This document shows, in pieces, positions 56,139-64,000 of a stretch of DNA of 64,000 nt. Below the pieces are notes generated by a model, which saw nothing but the letters and a program-made list of their open reading frames with translations, had not been told where the DNA came from and did not search any database. The number at the start of each line of letters is the position of its first letter. Positions within the stretch are counted from its first letter, which is position 1. Source of the DNA: Kineosporia mesophila (GTDB taxonomy: Bacteria; Actinomycetota; Actinomycetes; Actinomycetales; Kineosporiaceae); the NCBI RefSeq assembly GCF_021129235.1, contig NZ_JAJOMA010000004.1:248001-312000 (forward strand). Reading direction: 5' to 3'. The position numbers and the translations under genes were made by a program.

Positions 56139-56220
56139 GGCCGGTTGCCCGAGTGGCCAAAGGGATCTGACTGTAAATCAGACGGCTCAGCCTACGCAGG
56201 TTCGAACCCTGCACCGGCCA
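56139..56220 (+). tRNA. tRNA-Tyr (anticodon GTA)
   Basis: This 82-base class II tRNA has acceptor GGCCGGT/ACCGGCC with A discriminator, anticodon stem TCTGA/TCAGA with loop CTGTAAA, an extended variable arm and T arm GCAGGTTCGAACCCTGC. An extended -10-like TGCTATCCT lies about 45 bases upstream. Confidence 0.94.
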
Positions 56221-56228
56221 CGTGCACC

Positions 56229-56261
56229 AGAACGGCCCCTGACCTCGTCAGGGGCCGTTCT
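56229..56261. terminator. Terminator of tRNA-Tyr and the PaiB-like gene
   Basis: AGAACGGCCCCTGAC and GTCAGGGGCCGTTCT form a perfect 15-bp stem with a CTC loop, followed on the plus strand by GCTTTGG. It lies eight bases after the tRNA and nine below the convergent stop, so it probably works in both directions. Confidence 0.88.
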
Positions 56262-56270
56262 GCTTTGGCC

Positions 56271-56894
56271 TCAGTGCCCCACCATCCGGGCCCCGTCCAC
56301 ATCACCCTCGGCCCGCAGCCCCGCCGCGACGCCCTGCCGATCCGCCTCCGGCTTGTTCTGGCCGAACTTGGACTTCGCCTCGATCCGGGTGATCCGCATC
56401 TCGACCCCGACGACCGCGCGCAGCTGCCCGGCGACGAAGGCGGCCGGGGCGTCGTCGAACTTCCACGGCTTCTCGCGGCCGGCCTCGTGCTTGTCCGTGA
56501 GCCGGCGCACCAGCGAGTCGAGCCAGGCCGGGTCGTCGTGCCAGACCAGCTCGCCGTACACGTGGGCGGTGAGGTAGTTCCAGGTCGGCACCACCCGGCC
56601 GTGCTCGGCCTTGGAGGCGTACCAGGAGGGTGTGACGTAGTGGTCGGGTCCGCGCACGATCACCAGCGACTCACCGGTCGCCGGCTGCTGCCAGTGCGGG
56701 TTGTTGCGGGCCACGTGCCCGAGCAGGGCGCCGTGCCCACCCGCGGCGGGCTCGAACAGCAGCGGGAGCAGGGTGGCGACCAGTCCCTGCGCGGTCGGGG
56801 TGATCAGGTCGGCCGCGCCGTGGCGGTGCAGGAGATTGCTCACCTGCTCGTCATCGGCGGCGAAATACGTGGGGACGTACATGGGCACGATCAT
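56271..56894 (-). CDS. PaiB-like FMN-binding protein
   Basis: This protein of about 207 residues has the PaiB/FMN-binding split-barrel pattern: MYVPTYFAADDEQVSNLLHR, then LLGHVARNNPHWQQ, VTPSWYASKAEHGRVVPTWN and YLTAHVYGELVWHDD. The family includes Bacillus PaiB, a negative regulator of sporulation and degradative enzymes, but many members are simply flavin-binding. ATG 56894 or ATG 56882 may be the start. The long frame joining it to the next gene is artificial. Confidence 0.88.
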   Translation of the reverse strand: MIVPMYVPTYFAADDEQVSNLLHRHGAADLITPTAQGLVATLLPLLFEPAAGGHGALLGHVARNNPHWQQPATGESLVIVRGPDHYVTPSWYASKAEHGRVVPTWNYLTAHVYGELVWHDDPAWLDSLVRRLTDKHEAGREKPWKFDDAPAAFVAGQLRAVVGVEMRITRIEAKSKFGQNKPEADRQGVAAGLRAEGDVDGARMVGH

Positions 56895-57032
56895 GCGCGG
56901 GTCACCCTGGGCGGTCCACGGCCAATCGGGAGAGGCTGGCCGGGGAGGGTGTGGGTCGATCCGGTGAACTCCTGCGCGCGGACGGGCTGTCAGCTTGCCC
57001 GCCGGGATCGGGGAGGTGTTCGATCGATCATC

Positions 57033-57599
57033 GTGACCACCGGCGATTTCGTGACCGACCTGCCCAGCCTCGATGACGACCTGCTCACCGAGGGTGCGCC
57101 CGAGGCCGAGTTCAACCCGGGCATCTCGTCCCGGCTGCCGTCGAAGAACGTGGCGGCGGCCGCCCTGATCCGGGACGGGCAGGGCCGGGTGCTGCTGCTG
57201 GAGGCCGTCTACAAGCCCACCTGGGTGATGCCCGGCGGCGCGGTGGAGGACAACGAGGATCCACGCCTGGGCTGTGCCCGGGAGCTGACCGAGGAGCTCG
57301 GGCTGGAGCGCGAGCCGGGTCGGCTGCTGGTCGTGGACTGGGTGCCGCGCCACGGGGTGTGGCGCGACCAGATCCAGTTCGTCTTCGACGGGGGCGTGCT
57401 CGACCAGGCGGCGATCGACGGGCTGGTGCTGCAGGAGAGCGAGCTGCGGGCCGCCCGTCTCGTGGCTCCCGCGGACCTGGGGAGCGCCCCGCTCACGCCC
57501 TCGCTGACCCGCCGGTTGCAGCAGGCGATCGAGGCGCAGGAACGGGGCACCACCGAGTACACGACCTACGGCCGCCCGGGCCGTCAAGCCACCCGTTAA
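57033..57599 (+). CDS. NUDIX hydrolase
   Basis: This 188-residue protein has a full Nudix box, GGAVEDNEDPRLGCARELTE followed by ELGL, matching G-x5-E-x7-REUxEExGU. NUDIX enzymes hydrolyse nucleoside diphosphates linked to another group; the substrate here is unknown. I use GTG 57033, since GGGGAGG lies upstream although at long distance; GTG 57051 is an alternative. It diverges from the PaiB-like gene, and its stop overlaps the dioxygenase stop by four bases. Confidence 0.88.
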   Translation: MTTGDFVTDLPSLDDDLLTEGAPEAEFNPGISSRLPSKNVAAAALIRDGQGRVLLLEAVYKPTWVMPGGAVEDNEDPRLGCARELTEELGLEREPGRLLVVDWVPRHGVWRDQIQFVFDGGVLDQAAIDGLVLQESELRAARLVAPADLGSAPLTPSLTRRLQQAIEAQERGTTEYTTYGRPGRQATR

Positions 57600-58474
57600 G
57601 CCACCTGGAACGAGCGCTTCGACAGGCCCCACATGTAGCCCTCGATGGTCGTGGTGACCGGGGCCTCGGGGTTCGAGGCCGCGCCCAGGGTGATGAACGC
57701 GGGCACGAAGTGCTCGACGGTGGGGTGGGAGTAGGGCAGGCCGGGAGCGCGCTTCAGGTAGTTCATCAGCGTGTCCACGTCGCCGCGGGCCAGTGCGTCC
57801 TGGGCCCAGGCGTCGAAGTCGGCCGACCAGCCGGGGATCTTGCCCATCATCGCGTCGCGGGTCAGGAACGGCAGGCCGTGCGTCATGAAGCCGGAGCCGA
57901 TGATCATGACGCCCTCCTCCCGCAGCGGGCGCAGGCGACGGCCGAGGTCCAGCAGCTTCGCCGGGTCGTGCGTCGGGATACTCAGCTGGAGCACCGGCAC
58001 GTCGCCCAGCGGGTACATGACCTTCAGCGGCACCCAGGCACCGTGGTCGAGGCCGCGGCTCTGGTGCTGGTGCACCGTCTCGACGTCCGGGAAGACCGAC
58101 GCGACCAGGCGGCCCAGTTCCGAGGCGTCGGGTGTGCCGTACTGCATCTCGAAGTAGCGCCGGGCGAACCCGCCGAAGTCGTAGACCAGTGGGGTGTTGG
58201 CGAACGGGCTGGTCAGGCTGAGCGGCGCCGACTCCCAGTGCGCGCTGATGATCAGGATGCTCTTCGGCTTGGGCATCCGGCGGGCCCAGGCGTGGAGCTG
58301 GTCCATCCAGTCGCCGTCGTCGAACAGCGGGGGCGCCCCGTGGGAGAGGTACAGCGCGGGCAGCGCGCCGTCCTGCGGGGTCCAGGGTCGCTGGGCCCGG
58401 CTGGTGGCCAGCGCCCCGGGAAGGAAGGCGTCGAAGGCCGCACCGGGTGCTGTGGGATCCACCGTGGTCGTCAT
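57596..58474 (-). CDS. DODA-type extradiol ring-opening dioxygenase
   Basis: This 292-residue enzyme belongs to the LigB/DODA group (relatives include plant DOPA dioxygenase and E. coli YgiD). LPALYLSHGAPPLFDDG and ILIISAHWESAP supply two His ligands, LDHGAWVPLKVMYP follows, and GSGFMTHGL and HFVPAFITLGA complete the site. The ATG at 58474 has no Shine-Dalgarno sequence, but a promoter ends seven bases before it, so the mRNA is probably leaderless. Substrate is unknown. Confidence 0.9.
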   Translation of the reverse strand: MTTTVDPTAPGAAFDAFLPGALATSRAQRPWTPQDGALPALYLSHGAPPLFDDGDWMDQLHAWARRMPKPKSILIISAHWESAPLSLTSPFANTPLVYDFGGFARRYFEMQYGTPDASELGRLVASVFPDVETVHQHQSRGLDHGAWVPLKVMYPLGDVPVLQLSIPTHDPAKLLDLGRRLRPLREEGVMIIGSGFMTHGLPFLTRDAMMGKIPGWSADFDAWAQDALARGDVDTLMNYLKRAPGLPYSHPTVEHFVPAFITLGAASNPEAPVTTTIEGYMWGLSKRSFQVA

Positions 58475-58477
58475 GTA

Positions 58478-58511
58478 CTTGACGATAAAAGCATTTAGTT
58501 GAACGGTCAAG
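58478..58511 (-). promoter_or_regulatory. Leaderless promoter with inverted repeat
   Basis: The minus strand has TTGACC (58505-58510), a 17-base spacer and TATCGT (58482-58487), then seven bases and the ATG. CTTGAC (58478-58483) and GTCAAG (58506-58511) form an inverted repeat around the promoter, a possible repressor site. Confidence 0.65.
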
Positions 58512-58669
58512 CATTGGACGAGAGCAGTCGCGGCCGTCCGGGTGACCCGGATCGGTGGTTCCGTGGTGCGGCCGTGAATCATCACTGCCACTCTCAGCGG
58601 AATCACCGTGATCACGGGGCACTCTCAAGGCCGGAAGAAGCGCCCGATCCGTCGAAAGGCTTTGCGACC

Positions 58670-59953
58670 ATGCGTGCCACGCCCTCTGATGACGCCCCGC
58701 GTCCCGAGGCCCCTCCCGAAGGCCGGCACGCCGCGTCCGCAAGCGACCCCGCGACGCCGGCCACGGCGTCCACCATGGGCGAAGGCGACCTGCCGACCCG
58801 ACCGGTGCCCGTCGGCCCCGCCGGTACCGAACCGCCCCGGCCCCCCGGGCCACCCGCGTCCCCTGCTCCGACCGGCCCGAATCGCCGGCTGCTCCTCGGA
58901 GCCGGCGCCGCCGCGGCCGCGCTGGCCCTGATCGGCGTGATCTTCGTCGCCACCCGCGGCCCGGACGACGGCGACAGCGGCGCCACGCCCACCGCGAGCG
59001 CGTCGGCCTCGGCCGCCACTACCTCGGGTACGAAGTTCGGCGTGTTCAAGCAGACGTCGGCGGACGAGGTGGCCGCCTACGAGCAGTGGCTCGGCACGGA
59101 CGTCAGCTACGTGGTCGACTTCTCGGCCCGTGAGACCTGGGACAACATCGCCGACCCGCAGTACCTGCTGGACGAGTGGAAGGACACCCCGTACCGGCTG
59201 GTCTACGCGGTGGCGATGCTGCCCACCGACGGCAGCGGCAACCTTCGGTCGGGCGCGAACGGGGAGTACAGCCAGTACTTCCAGACCCTGGCGCAGAACC
59301 TGGTCGCGGGCGGTCAGGAAGACGCGATCCTGCGGGTGGGCTGGGAGTTCAACCTGTCCGACTGGCCCTGGGCCTCGAAGGACTCGGCGAGCTGGAAGAG
59401 CTACTACCGCAACATCGTCGAGACGATGCGGGCGGTGCCGGGGGCGAACTTCGAGTTCGACTGGAACGTCAACAACGGCTCCAACGCCTACGACGCGGCG
59501 GATTACTACCCCGGTGACGACGTGGTCGACTACGTCGGGGTGGACGCCTACGACGTGTCGGGCAAGGCCTATCCGTACCCGGACACCTGCGACAGCGCCT
59601 GCTACGTGAAGCACCAGAAGCGGGCCTGGGACGAGTCCGTCTACGGCGGGGACCGGGGCCTGAAGTACTGGTCGAGCTTCGCCCAGGAGCACGGGAAGCG
59701 ACTCACCCTGCCGGAGTGGGGGGTGTGGCAGCGCCCGGACGGCATCGGCGGCTCGGACGACCCGGACTACATCCAGCGGATGTACGACTTCATCACCGAC
59801 CCGGTCAACAACGTGGCGTACGCCTCGTACTTCGAGTACGACTACAGCGACGGCTCGGGCGGGCAGCACAGCCTGGAGAACTCGTTCCCGAACAGCGCGG
59901 CGAAGTTCAAGGAACTGTTCGTCCCGCTCTACCGGGGGTCCACGTCGTCGTGA
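58670..59953 (+). CDS. Membrane-anchored GH26-like glycoside hydrolase
   Basis: The protein (427 residues) has a Pro/Ala-rich cytoplasmic N-terminus, one helix (about 67-92, LLLGAGAAAAALALIGVIFV), an Ala/Ser/Thr linker and a TIM-barrel domain. ILRVGWEFNLSDWPW carries the likely acid/base Glu and LTLPEWGVWQRPDG the nucleophile Glu, as in GH26 mannanases and related clan A enzymes. NVNNGSNAYDAADYYPGDDV lies between. It probably faces the cell wall. Substrate (mannan, xylan or glucan) is open. ATG 58670 follows GAAAGG. Confidence 0.78.
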   Translation: MRATPSDDAPRPEAPPEGRHAASASDPATPATASTMGEGDLPTRPVPVGPAGTEPPRPPGPPASPAPTGPNRRLLLGAGAAAAALALIGVIFVATRGPDDGDSGATPTASASASAATTSGTKFGVFKQTSADEVAAYEQWLGTDVSYVVDFSARETWDNIADPQYLLDEWKDTPYRLVYAVAMLPTDGSGNLRSGANGEYSQYFQTLAQNLVAGGQEDAILRVGWEFNLSDWPWASKDSASWKSYYRNIVETMRAVPGANFEFDWNVNNGSNAYDAADYYPGDDVVDYVGVDAYDVSGKAYPYPDTCDSACYVKHQKRAWDESVYGGDRGLKYWSSFAQEHGKRLTLPEWGVWQRPDGIGGSDDPDYIQRMYDFITDPVNNVAYASYFEYDYSDGSGGQHSLENSFPNSAAKFKELFVPLYRGSTSS

Positions 59954-60091
59954 GGAACGCTGCCTGCACGTAGCAGTGCCTCGTCCGGGCTAAGATCCTT
60001 CCGGACCTTTGTGAAGCAGTCGTAAAGATCCATTTCCTGGCGGGACCCCCCTAATCCTCCCGCCCTGTGATGGATGGGGAAGTACGACTGC

Positions 60092-60508
60092 ATGACGACC
60101 ACAGGCCGTCCGCCGAGGCCCGACACCGCCCAGCCGGAGAGGCTCCAGAGTTCCACTCCTCTGCGTGAGTTACTGAACACCATGATCGGCCTGCTGCTCG
60201 GCGAGATCGGTGACGGCGTCGAGACCGACCACCTCAGGCGATACGTGGGTCCGCTGACCATGTGCCTGGCGCTGGACCGGGATCTCGACGACCAGGCCGG
60301 TCAGGCCCGCGACGCGGTGTCGCAGGTCCAGATCCAGCAGATGAGTGATCTGGCGACCGGGATGATCATGGCGCGGCTGGGATGCGACGCGTCCACCGCC
60401 CGCACCCTGCTCGCGGGGTGGCTGGACAAGAAGGGGCTGGAGTCGGCCTCCCTGACGCCCGCCGAGGTGAAGTCCCTGCTGGAAGAGCCGGATCTCGAGA
60501 AGTTCTGA
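60092..60508 (+). CDS. Small protein with ANTAR-like C-terminus
   Basis: This 138-residue cytoplasmic protein ends with MSDLATGMIMARLGCDASTA then RTLLAGWLDKKGLE, resembling the three-helix ANTAR RNA-binding domain, which prevents transcription termination. The N-terminal half (STPLRELLNTMIGLLLGEIG) is helical and unmatched; there is no receiver or GAF domain. GGGGAAG lies nine bases before ATG 60092; ATG 60074 is possible. A strong terminator follows. Confidence 0.6.
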   Translation: MTTTGRPPRPDTAQPERLQSSTPLRELLNTMIGLLLGEIGDGVETDHLRRYVGPLTMCLALDRDLDDQAGQARDAVSQVQIQQMSDLATGMIMARLGCDASTARTLLAGWLDKKGLESASLTPAEVKSLLEEPDLEKF

Positions 60509-60513
60509 GATAC

Positions 60514-60551
60514 GACGAAGCCCCCGGAGCGACGGCTCCGGGGGCTTCGTC
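60514..60551. terminator. Bidirectional terminator
   Basis: GACGAAGCCCCCGGAGC and GCTCCGGGGGCTTCGTC form a perfect 17-bp stem around GACG, followed by CTGTTCACTTCC on the plus strand. It lies six bases after the ANTAR-like gene and 12 below the convergent htpX. Confidence 0.9.
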
Positions 60552-60562
60552 TGTTCACTTCC

Positions 60563-61423
60563 TCAGCGGCGGTAGCCGGCCATCGACTCCAGCCGGGCGA
60601 TGCGCTCGGCCATCGGCGGGTGGGTGGCGAAGAGCTTGGCCACGCCACCCCCGCGGAACGGGTTCGCGATCATCATGTGGCTGGCGTTGACCAGTTCCCG
60701 CTCGGGCGGGAGCGGCAGCTGCCGGGTACCCATCTCCAGCTTGCGCAGGGCCGAGGCCAGCGCCAGCGGGTCGCCGGTGAGCTTGGCGCCGTCTTCGTCG
60801 GCGTCGTACTCGCGGGTGCGGCTGATCGCCATCTGGATGATGCCGGCGGCCAGCGGGCCGAGAATCGAGAAGGCGATCATGGCGATGAAGTTCGGTCGCT
60901 CGTCGTCGTCACTGCCGCCGAAGAAGAAGGCGAAGTTGGCGATGAACGTGACCGCGCTGGCCAGGGCACCGGCGATCGAGGCGGTGAGGATGTCGCGGTT
61001 GTAGACGTGCATCAGCTCGTGGCCGAGCACACCCCGCAGCTCCCGCTCGTCGAGGATCTGGAGAATGCCCTCGGTGCAGCAGACCGCCGCGTGCCGCGGG
61101 TTACGGCCGGTGGCGAAGGCGTTGGGCGCCTGCGTCGGCGACACGTACAGCGCGGGCATCGGCTGGCGGGCCTCGTTCGAGAGCTCCCGGACGATGCGGT
61201 ACATCGCCGGCTGCTCGGCCTCACTGACCGGTCGCGCCCGCATCGAGCGGATCGCCATCTTGCCGGAGTTCCAGTACTGGTAACCGCTGATGGCCAGCGA
61301 GATCAGCAGCGCGATGACCAGACCGGGACCCTTGGCGAAGATCCCACCGATCAGCATCAGAAATGCTGCCATCCCGCCCAGCAGGATCGCGGTCTTCAGC
61401 CCGTTGAAATGACTATGGCCCAT
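60563..61423 (-). CDS. htpX: Membrane zinc protease HtpX
   Basis: HtpX (286 residues, M48B family) degrades damaged membrane proteins. Two N-terminal helices (ILLGGMAAFLMLIGGIFA and GLVIALLISLAISGYQYW) precede HELMH (about residue 138) with its zinc-binding His pair and catalytic Glu; REYDADEDGAKL supplies the third ligand. Two further helices follow the active site. I use ATG 61423, seven bases below AGGGAG; 19 upstream codons are not conserved. Confidence 0.94.
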   Translation of the reverse strand: MGHSHFNGLKTAILLGGMAAFLMLIGGIFAKGPGLVIALLISLAISGYQYWNSGKMAIRSMRARPVSEAEQPAMYRIVRELSNEARQPMPALYVSPTQAPNAFATGRNPRHAAVCCTEGILQILDERELRGVLGHELMHVYNRDILTASIAGALASAVTFIANFAFFFGGSDDDERPNFIAMIAFSILGPLAAGIIQMAISRTREYDADEDGAKLTGDPLALASALRKLEMGTRQLPLPPERELVNASHMMIANPFRGGGVAKLFATHPPMAERIARLESMAGYRR

Positions 61424-61528
61424 TTCGGCGCTCCCTGACTCCTCTCGATCGGTGCCACCGGGCACCGTCAGGAAACTCAACGGTATCCGGCTTGATCACG
61501 TTCCCGGTGCTTCGGTGTTGCCGACGCC

Positions 61529-63100
61529 TCAGCGCAGGAGATCGGGCAACAGCCCGGCGATCGTCCCGGCACCGATGGACAGACCTACACAACCTGCCGC
61601 CGCTCCACCCAACACGATCCCTTCCGCGGGGCGCAGGCGCCACCTGGGGGTCGCCTGATCGGTCGTGGCGAGCAGGAGCGCGGTCCAGCGCAGGTAGTAG
61701 GCCAGGGCCAGGGCGACGTTGAGGGCCGCGACCACGGCGAGCGGCCACAGCTGGGCGTCCACCACCGGGCGCAGCGCCACCACCTTGGCGATCAGGCCCA
61801 TCACCCCCGGAGGGAGCCCGGCCAGGCAGGCCAGGGCGAACGCCAGGACGGCGCTCGCCACCGGTTCGGTGCGGGCCAGGCCGCGGTAGGCCTCCAGGGT
61901 GTGTTCCTCACCGGCCCGGTGGTGGCGCGCGACCAGCACCACCACGGCGAACACGGCCAGACCGGCCACCACGTAGGCCAGCAGGTAGCCGAGCGAGGCG
62001 GCGACCGCCTCCCGCACGCCGTCGCGGGTGGTACCCGAGGCGGCCAGCGGCAGGACCACCCAGCCCGCCTGGGCCACGGTCGACCAGGCCAGCAGCCGCA
62101 CGGCCACCTGCTGCCGCAGAGCCACCAGGTTGCCGGCGGTCATGGTCAGCGCGGCCAGCACCCCGATCAGCGGCGCCCAGGCGTCGTGCAGCGCCGGCAG
62201 CCCGATGCCCAGCAGCACCGCGGCGGCGGTCAGCCCGGCGGCCTTGGAGACGGTGGACAGCAGCGCGGCGACGGGCAGCGGGGCGCCCGCGTAGGTGTCG
62301 GGCGTCCATTGGTGGAACGGCACCAGCGAGATCTTGAACCCGATGCCCGCGAGCGCGAACATCGCCCCGGCCACCGCGACGACGAGCACCTTCTCATCCG
62401 GGTCGGAGGCGAGGACGTCGGCGATGCGGGAGAGGTAGAGCGAGCCGGTGGCCAGGAAGAGCAGGCCGATGCCGAGCAGGAGCAGGCCGAGGGAGGCGAT
62501 GGCGGTGAGGAGCAGGGTGACGGCGGCCTGGGCCCCCTGGGCGTCGCGGCGCAGGGCGATCAGGCCGATCGCCGGGAGGGTCGCGGTCTCCAGGGCGACG
62601 GTGAGGGTGGCCAGGTCGCGGGCGCCGGCCAGGGCGGTGGCACCGGCCACGGTGGCGAGCAGCAGGGTGTGGTGGGCGGTGCGGTCTTCGGCGCCCGGGC
62701 CGTCGAGGGCCAGCAGCAGGCAGCCGATCGCCGCCACCAGCACGATCGCCTGCCCGGTGAGGGTGAGGTCGGAGACCAGGTAGGAGCAGCCGAAGCCGAC
62801 GTCGGACGGGCTCAGGCTCTCGGGCAGGGGTGAGGGTCCGCTCAGGCCGGCCGTGCCCACCACGACCCCGATGGAGCAGGCCGTGGAGCGTTCGGTGCCC
62901 TCGAGCGCCAGGTAGGCCACGCCGCCGGCGGCGGTGAGCAGGCCGGCCAGGGTGACCAGGTTCAGCAGGGGCTTCACCGGCCGGACGGCGTCGATCAGGA
63001 GCACCAGCAGCAGCGCGACCACGGGGGCGATGACGGGGAGCAGGGCCACCGCGTCGATCCGGGGGACGCCGGTCAGCGTCCCGGTGATGTCGGTGAGCAT
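61529..63100 (-). CDS. nuoN: NADH-quinone oxidoreductase subunit N
   Basis: NuoN (523 residues) is one of three antiporter-like proton-pumping subunits of complex I. About 14 membrane helices are visible, with GIGFKISLVPFHQWTPDTYA, the key Lys/His motif of the family, and LSTVSKAAGLTAAAVLL after it. Its start overlaps the nuoM stop (TGATG), though a GTG one codon earlier has better spacing from GGGGGAG. It is probably the last gene of a nuo operon. Confidence 0.93.
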   Translation of the reverse strand: MLTDITGTLTGVPRIDAVALLPVIAPVVALLLVLLIDAVRPVKPLLNLVTLAGLLTAAGGVAYLALEGTERSTACSIGVVVGTAGLSGPSPLPESLSPSDVGFGCSYLVSDLTLTGQAIVLVAAIGCLLLALDGPGAEDRTAHHTLLLATVAGATALAGARDLATLTVALETATLPAIGLIALRRDAQGAQAAVTLLLTAIASLGLLLLGIGLLFLATGSLYLSRIADVLASDPDEKVLVVAVAGAMFALAGIGFKISLVPFHQWTPDTYAGAPLPVAALLSTVSKAAGLTAAAVLLGIGLPALHDAWAPLIGVLAALTMTAGNLVALRQQVAVRLLAWSTVAQAGWVVLPLAASGTTRDGVREAVAASLGYLLAYVVAGLAVFAVVVLVARHHRAGEEHTLEAYRGLARTEPVASAVLAFALACLAGLPPGVMGLIAKVVALRPVVDAQLWPLAVVAALNVALALAYYLRWTALLLATTDQATPRWRLRPAEGIVLGGAAAGCVGLSIGAGTIAGLLPDLLR

Positions 63101-64000
63101 CACGGCACCACTCCCCCGCCGGGCAGGAGCAGCCGGACCACCCCGGCGGTGGTGGACAGCAGCGGACCGGGCAGCAGTCCGAGGACGACGGTGGCCACGA
63201 CCAGGGGAAGGACGACGACGGTCTCGTGGTGGGTGGCGTCGGGCAGCCCGGCCTGGTCCGCGGGGGGCGTTCCCTGCCAGATCAGCCGCAGCACGCGCAG
63301 CCAGTAGGCGGCGGCGATCGCGGTGCCGACCGCGGCGATCACGGCGTAGGGGCGGTCGAGGGCGCCGAGTGCGGAGGACTGCCAGGCCCCGGCGATCGCC
63401 AGCAGCTCGCCCCAGAACACGGCCAGGCCGGGCAGACCGAGACCGGCGACCGCGCCTAGGGTGAGCAGCCATCCCAGCCGGGGCAGCCGGTCGCGCAGGC
63501 CGGGTCCGAGAACGCTCAGGTCGGCGCTGTGGTGGCGGTCTTTCAGCGCCCCGACGACGAAGAACAGCAGGGCGCTGACCACGCCGTGCGCGATGTTGGC
63601 GTAGAGCGCCCCCTGCAGGCCGGTCGGGGTCATCGAGGCCACGCCGAGCAGGACGAAACCCATGTGCGCCACCGACGACAGCGCCACCAGCCGCTTCAGG
63701 TCGCGCTCGGTCAGGCAGGCCAGCCCGGCCCAGACGATGCCCACCACCGCGAAGCCGCCGAGCCAGGGCGCCACGTTCTGCAGGCCGGCGGGCAGCACCG
63801 GCACGGCCACCCGCACCAGGCCGTAGGTGCCGAGCTTGAGCAGGATCCCGGCGAGCAGGACCGATCCGGCGGTCGGGGCGATCGTGTGGGCCGGGGGCAG
63901 CCAGGTGTGCAGCGGCCACATCGGGGTCTTCACGGCCAGGCCGAGCACGATCAGGCCGGCCGCCACGGTCTGCGTGGTCACCGACATACCGGCGCCGCCG
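63100..64000 (-). CDS. nuoM: NADH-quinone oxidoreductase subunit M, 5' truncated by window
   Basis: About 300 C-terminal residues of NuoM are present; the gene continues beyond base 64000. VKTPMWPLHTWLPPAHTIAP followed by TAGSVLLAGILLKLGTYGLV is the hallmark of NuoM, with the conserved Lys in the discontinuous proton path, and SSVAHMGFVLLGVASMTPTG follows. It is translationally coupled to nuoN. Confidence 0.93.
   Translation of the reverse strand, partial: GGAGMSVTTQTVAAGLIVLGLAVKTPMWPLHTWLPPAHTIAPTAGSVLLAGILLKLGTYGLVRVAVPVLPAGLQNVAPWLGGFAVVGIVWAGLACLTERDLKRLVALSSVAHMGFVLLGVASMTPTGLQGALYANIAHGVVSALLFFVVGALKDRHHSADLSVLGPGLRDRLPRLGWLLTLGAVAGLGLPGLAVFWGELLAIAGAWQSSALGALDRPYAVIAAVGTAIAAAYWLRVLRLIWQGTPPADQAGLPDATHHETVVVLPLVVATVVLGLLPGPLLSTTAGVVRLLLPGGGVVP

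Noticed and set aside
55539-57599. A 686-residue NUDIX fusion
   Set aside because: It reads antisense through yajQ, across the tRNA-Tyr gene and antisense to the PaiB-like gene before reaching the real NUDIX sequence.
56271-58853. An 860-residue fusion of the PaiB-like protein with upstream sequence
   Set aside because: The upstream part is antisense to the NUDIX gene and in another frame relative to the dioxygenase; only the last 207 residues show a family.
61529-63919. A 796-residue NuoN fusion
   Set aside because: The first 273 residues are an out-of-frame reading of nuoM; the real start overlaps the nuoM stop.

Overview
The window is a contiguous stretch of a high-GC (roughly 68-72 %) actinobacterial chromosome. 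GTG and TTG starts are common, Shine-Dalgarno sequences are GGAGG-like, and neighbouring genes often overlap by GTGA, ATGA, TAATG or TGATG. Gene order resembles Streptomyces and related soil actinomycetes: rpsK is followed directly by rpoA with no rpsD, and rpoB starts with TTG. I would guess a Kineosporia- or Streptomyces-like member of the Actinomycetes, but the family is only an inference. I see no rRNA, IS element, prophage or CRISPR array.

From 1 to 40.5 kb almost everything is on the minus strand and concerns translation and transcription. In transcriptional order (high to low coordinate) it runs: tRNA-Trp, secE, nusG, rplK, rplA; a three-gene signalling module (receiver-PP2C phosphatase, CHASE3 histidine kinase, small response regulator); rplJ, rplL; rpoB, rpoC; rpsL, rpsG, fusA, tuf; the S10 operon rpsJ-rplC-rplD-rplW-rplB-rpsS-rplV-rpsC-rplP-rpmC-rpsQ; the spc operon rplN-rplX-rplE-rpsN-rpsH-rplF-rplR-rpsE-rpmD-rplO-secY-adk-map; and infA-rpmJ-rpsM-rpsK-rpoA-rplQ-truA. 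A secreted ExeM/NucH-type nuclease and a DUF5709-like acidic protein close this end.

From 40.9 to 49.3 kb lies an accessory block. It holds a plus-strand ABC-2 exporter with an overlapping NarL-type two-component system, then a minus-strand cassette of one HTH regulator and two paralogous glycosyltransferase-like proteins. A small two-helix membrane protein is transcribed divergently from the regulator across a 518-bp AT-richer spacer that holds eleven copies of TTCAG/CTGAA, several arranged as perfect palindromes. This is my best candidate for an undescribed system.

From 49.4 to 53 kb the core context returns: adenosine deaminase, MurB, two MaoC/Had-type dehydratase subunits, rpmG, tRNA-Met and tRNA-Thr. 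From 53 to 64 kb are a TetR/MFS efflux pair, a YajQ-family protein, tRNA-Tyr, a PaiB-like FMN-binding protein, a NUDIX hydrolase, a DODA-type dioxygenase with an apparently leaderless promoter, a membrane-anchored GH26-like hydrolase, an ANTAR-like small protein, HtpX, NuoN and the C-terminal part of NuoM, which runs off the window.

Regulation visible in the sequence includes a 21-nt leader motif identical upstream of rpsM and rpsJ and nearly identical upstream of rpsL, several strong terminator hairpins, hairpins inside the spc and str operons, and a few recognisable promoters. Start codons were moved from the longest reading frame wherever a Shine-Dalgarno sequence, gene overlap or family length argued for it.
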